A stretch of DNA of 64,000 bases, taken from contig JAMYHL010000050.1 in assembly GCA_025531455.1 (NCBI GenBank), forward strand, positions 1 to 64,000. The letters run 5' to 3'. Shown here piece after piece: positions 61,095 through 64,000 of the stretch. The DNA comes from Apiotrichum sp. Y4204. Taxonomy: Eukaryota > Basidiomycota > Tremellomycetes > Trichosporonales > Trichosporonaceae. A program made the position numbers and the translations under genes. The notes under the pieces were generated by a model, which worked only from the letters and a program-made list of their open reading frames with translations, was not told the DNA's origin and ran no database searches. Numbering within the stretch: the stretch's first letter is position 1; each line of letters starts with the position of its first letter.

Positions 61095-61390
61095 CGCGAC
61101 GGCTGGTGATACCGACAGCAGAGAAAGGGTGGGTGTCCGTGTCTACTGTCTGGTTGTTATGGGTTCATGGCGACTGCGAGGTGGATGCTTTGAAGTGTAG
61201 TGGCGAGATGTGGATGTGTGTATGTGAATGTGAATGTGAGTCCCAAGAGTGCAAGGATGTGAGGGTGAAGGGATAAAAGAGAGTGGTTGTTTCGATTAAG
61301 GTTTGGTCTTGTTGGATAAGGCGGTGGGGATGGCGATGTGCCGAACGGTCAATCTGTGGTGGTGGTGGCAACAAGAATGATTGTTGTGTG

Positions 61391-61432
61391 GATGGATGGA
61401 TCGATGAATGATTGATTGATTGATGAGATGGA
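61391..61432. repeat. GATG/GATT tetranucleotide repeat
   Basis: Imperfect GATG then GATT units, non-coding. Confidence 0.75.
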
Positions 61433-61881
61433 TATATGATGAGTAGAGTGTAACAGATAGAGTGAAATGATGTTGTCCCTTGTCCCTTGCCCACACGTCC
61501 CGGACAATACTAGGACACCCAAACTCGCAGTTCCGCAATCAATGGGCCAAATCCTCGGAGATGGTGAGCAGCCTCTCCGCAGCAGCGTACAAGGTCCAAA
61601 TGATGATAACTATCTCCACCCGTCCACCCAGGCTGAAAAAAATACATCCGCTGTTCTCTTTTGATATTGCGCAGCACCTCTGCCAAGACGCCTTAGTAGT
61701 ACAACAGGTACACACACACAGGGGGGGATTAGAGCCGGGGCGGAACGGATATGCCGGACAGTCGACCGGGAGGGAAGCAGGGAGAAGAACACCACCACTG
61801 CACCACAGACAAAAGGGCCTGGGCCAGGGCCCTTCCTTTCCGTCTTCCTTTTGCCGCCCCTGGCGCCCTAGGCTGGGTTCG

Positions 61882-61908
61882 GCTGGGATCGCTGGGATCG
61901 CTGGGATC
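61882..61908. repeat. 9-nt tandem repeat GCTGGGATC
   Basis: Three perfect copies, non-coding. Confidence 0.85.
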
Positions 61909-62593
61909 GACTCCTATATTCCGCAGTCCATCCCATCAAAAGGGTGGCGTGGTGCGCAGTCACCGGGTCACCAATCGTCAACTGGCGTTACAGCCTGCTG
62001 CGAGGCCAGTGGAGCCTGAATCAATCTTAAGGCGTTATGTAACACAAGCAACCCAACTATGAGAATCACGTGACAGCTCGACTGCTTCACCCGACTATAA
62101 CTCGACTCACCAAATTGAAGTTGAGATGCTTGGAGGCGTTGGATGGCCGCCTCCTAGCTCCAAGTCCCCCTATCTAATCGATCACAGATTAACAGATTGT
62201 AATACCAGCTGTTGCATTCCGGTAGTAATCGAGAGTCACGTGATCTTACTGCCTTCAGTGCCCCGGTATGAGTGAGTGGCATACGCGGCATAGAATTCCA
62301 GGATCTGGCGCTTGGTGCGCAGCAACGCGCAAGGCAGAGCACACAGAGACGCTGAGAGATGAGGGTAAAGAGCCAGGGAAGCCTCTAGGAGACAAGGAGA
62401 CAAATAAAAACAAAAGGAACATGCAATGCTCACAAAGGGGCCCGATTAGCTGTGCAGAATCAAGTGCAGATGTACTGTAACTGGAGGGAAGACGTGTTTT
62501 TTTTTTGCCACACAGCATTTCTACTTTTTGGTTACTGTATGCAGGAAGCTGGAATGAGGGAAGGGAGGAAAAAAAAAGAGCCAAGGGAAGACA

Positions 62594-62631
62594 CATCATC
62601 ATCATCATTCATCATCATCATCAGATCATCC
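62594..62631. repeat. ATC trinucleotide repeat
   Basis: Interrupted (ATC)n run about 135-170 bp upstream of the J-protein start. Confidence 0.8.
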
Positions 62632-62765
62632 TCATCTCGCTCTTCACCATCACTCTCATCGGTAGTATAGTCTTTCCAGAGGAACCACGTCTGTTTCTTG
62701 TTTCTCCTTCCTTTTTCGACATCTGTATCTCTCTCTCTATCCACTAATATACACCCACTACCATC

Positions 62766-64000
62766 ATGCCGCCCAAGGACACGGAGCTCTACGACATTCT
62801 CGGCGTCACACCAGAGGCGACGGATCTCGAGTGCGTACAAGAGACAGAGAGAGAGAACGCGATGTGGCGAACGGGGAAGGTTCGGTGTAACGGCCGCTGA
62901 GCGGAGAACGACGTGCACTACCCGCTTCGCGCCGAACGCTTGAGCATCTCCTTCCCCGCACTCCATCGCGAACCACCCCGCATGACATCTCCTACTAACC
63001 CGCAGGCTCAAGAAGGCATACCGCAAGCTCGCGATCAAAGTGCGTCTTCCCCGCTCCACTCTCCCCACACCCCACACCACACTACACTCCGATCTCGATC
63101 TCATCCGTTCACGTCACTAACTCATCCAGTGGCACCCCGACAAGAACCCGTCCGTCGAGGCGGAGGCCAAGTTCAAGGAGGTTGGCGAAGCGTACCAGAT
63201 CCTCTCCGATGGCGACAAGCGCGCGTTCTACGACAAGGTCGGCCGTGCGGGCATGAACCAGCCGGAGATGGCGCACGAGGACCCGCAGGAGATCTTCTCA
63301 AAGCTCTTTGGTGGTGGTGCGTATCGTGATCGACTCGGAGAAGCTCGGAGATGCGGAGCGGCGGCTCAGTGCAAGTGGACGAATGCCGTGCGGGCTACAG
63401 TGTGCATGCTTGCTTGCAGCACAAACATGCTGCAGGCCGCGGGTGCACTTGTTCATCTCGGCAAATTTGCGACTTGTGTATGCTTGGCCACCCGGAATAC
63501 ACTGGGGCCGTGCGCGCGACGGCGTGCGTCACGTTCGTCGCCTTGGCCTGGCCATGCCCTTGTCCTATGGCGTTCGTGCCCTTGCAACGGTTCTGTCGGC
63601 AGCGGGCCGTATTCAGCAATTGCGATGCTCAAGTGCGATGCGCTGCGGATACAAGAGCTCCTCTGCGCGGAGACAACACGCAGTGTCACTTCCGAGCCCC
63701 TGTCACATCTTCTGACCTCCCCCCAATATCCCCCTACTATGGCGCTAATCCCACAGAGGCGTTTTACGACTACATCGGCGAGATCGCACTTGTCAAAGAC
63801 TTTACGAGCACGATGGATGTGGTGATGACGCCTGAGGAGCGCGAGGCGATGGAGCAGGCCAAGAACGACATGGAGAAGAACCCGGAAGGCGCGGCGAACA
63901 TTGCTGCTGCCGCAGCCTCGGGGTCCTCTGGCGAGAAGAAGGCCGCGTCGACTACCGCCGACGGCGCGTCGACTGTTTTCAGCGATAACGCGTCGACTCC
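62766..64000 (+). CDS. CAJ1: Type III J protein, Caj1/Djp1 family (3' end beyond window)
   Basis: Hsp70 co-chaperone. Exon 1 (62766-62830) gives [20 protein letters not shown]. Exon 2 (63006-63039) gives [11 protein letters not shown], and exon 3 (from 63130) gives [20 protein letters not shown], with the HPD motif that stimulates Hsp70 ATPase. A 440-nt intron (63317-63756) is followed by [20 protein letters not shown] and [18 protein letters not shown], the conserved region following the J domain in Caj1/Djp1. No Gly/Phe-rich or zinc-finger region follows, which fits type III. In yeast Djp1 aids peroxisomal and mitochondrial import and Caj1 is cytosolic or plasma-membrane. The two cannot be told apart here. 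The coding sequence continues past the window end. Confidence 0.88.

Larger units (their letters stand above)
61095..62765. other. Intergenic, SMG6-like upstream region to J-protein gene
   Basis: 1.67 kb with no gene. Contains GATG/GATT repeats (61391-61432), a GCTGGGATC repeat (61882-61908), an ATC run (62594-62631) and a CT-rich leader just before the J-protein ATG. Confidence 0.6.

Overview
This window is nuclear DNA of a fungus, most likely a basidiomycete yeast of the Tremellomycetes. I would guess Trichosporonales, but that placement is inference and not proven here. The evidence is GC-rich intron-dense genes on both strands, very short introns (mostly about 33-60 nt) with a CTRAC branch point almost touching the 3' AG, intron-containing tRNA genes, and a set of typical fungal proteins. 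Many reading frames become complete only after splicing. I joined exons by hand where donor, branch point, acceptor, phase and protein family agreed.

Layout. 0-2.2 kb: two tRNA-Arg(ACG) genes on the minus strand and two tRNA-Pro(AGG) genes on the plus strand, all with introns. 2.2-9.1 kb (minus): HIR1/HIRA histone chaperone, mitochondrial ABC exporter MDL1, and a secreted cysteine-rich LAS/M15-like protein. 10.4-12.5 kb (plus): RCF1 (HIG1 domain) and mitochondrial GrpE MGE1. 13.0-15.8 kb (minus): an unrecognised three-exon gene with a collagen-like start and charged heptads, then Rab GDI. 17.2-24.3 kb: casein kinase 2 beta (+), mitochondrial [2Fe-2S] ferredoxin (-), a membrane-anchored histidine acid phosphatase (+), and an FAD/folate mitochondrial carrier (-). 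24.9-35.6 kb: U5 snRNP 40K WD protein (-), a MYST acetyltransferase with PHD fingers (+), a PBDC1-type eEF1A chaperone (-), and a PH-ArfGAP protein (+).

36-47 kb: CDC6 and thymidylate synthase (+), both preceded by clustered ACGCGT boxes that point to G1/S control; TORC2 subunit SIN1/AVO1 (-); DBP7 helicase (+). 47.4-52.8 kb: FAH-family acylpyruvase (+), a small twin-CX9C Som1-like protein (-), a fused beta-hydroxyacid dehydrogenase-like protein (+), and a Kre9-like surface protein with an in-frame stop (-). 55.3-64 kb: a second Kre9-like protein (-), an intronless EST1/SMG6-like PIN nuclease (-), and a CAJ1/DJP1-type J protein (+) that runs off the end.

There is no operon logic or mobile element. 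A mitochondrial theme recurs (MDL1, RCF1, MGE1, YAH1, FLX1, FAHD1-like, Som1-like). A second theme is chromatin and S phase (HIR1, the MYST enzyme, CDC6, thymidylate synthase). The best leads are the unrecognised heptad gene, the near-fused branch point and 3' splice site, the tRNA pair with identical exons but unrelated introns, and the Som1-like gene.
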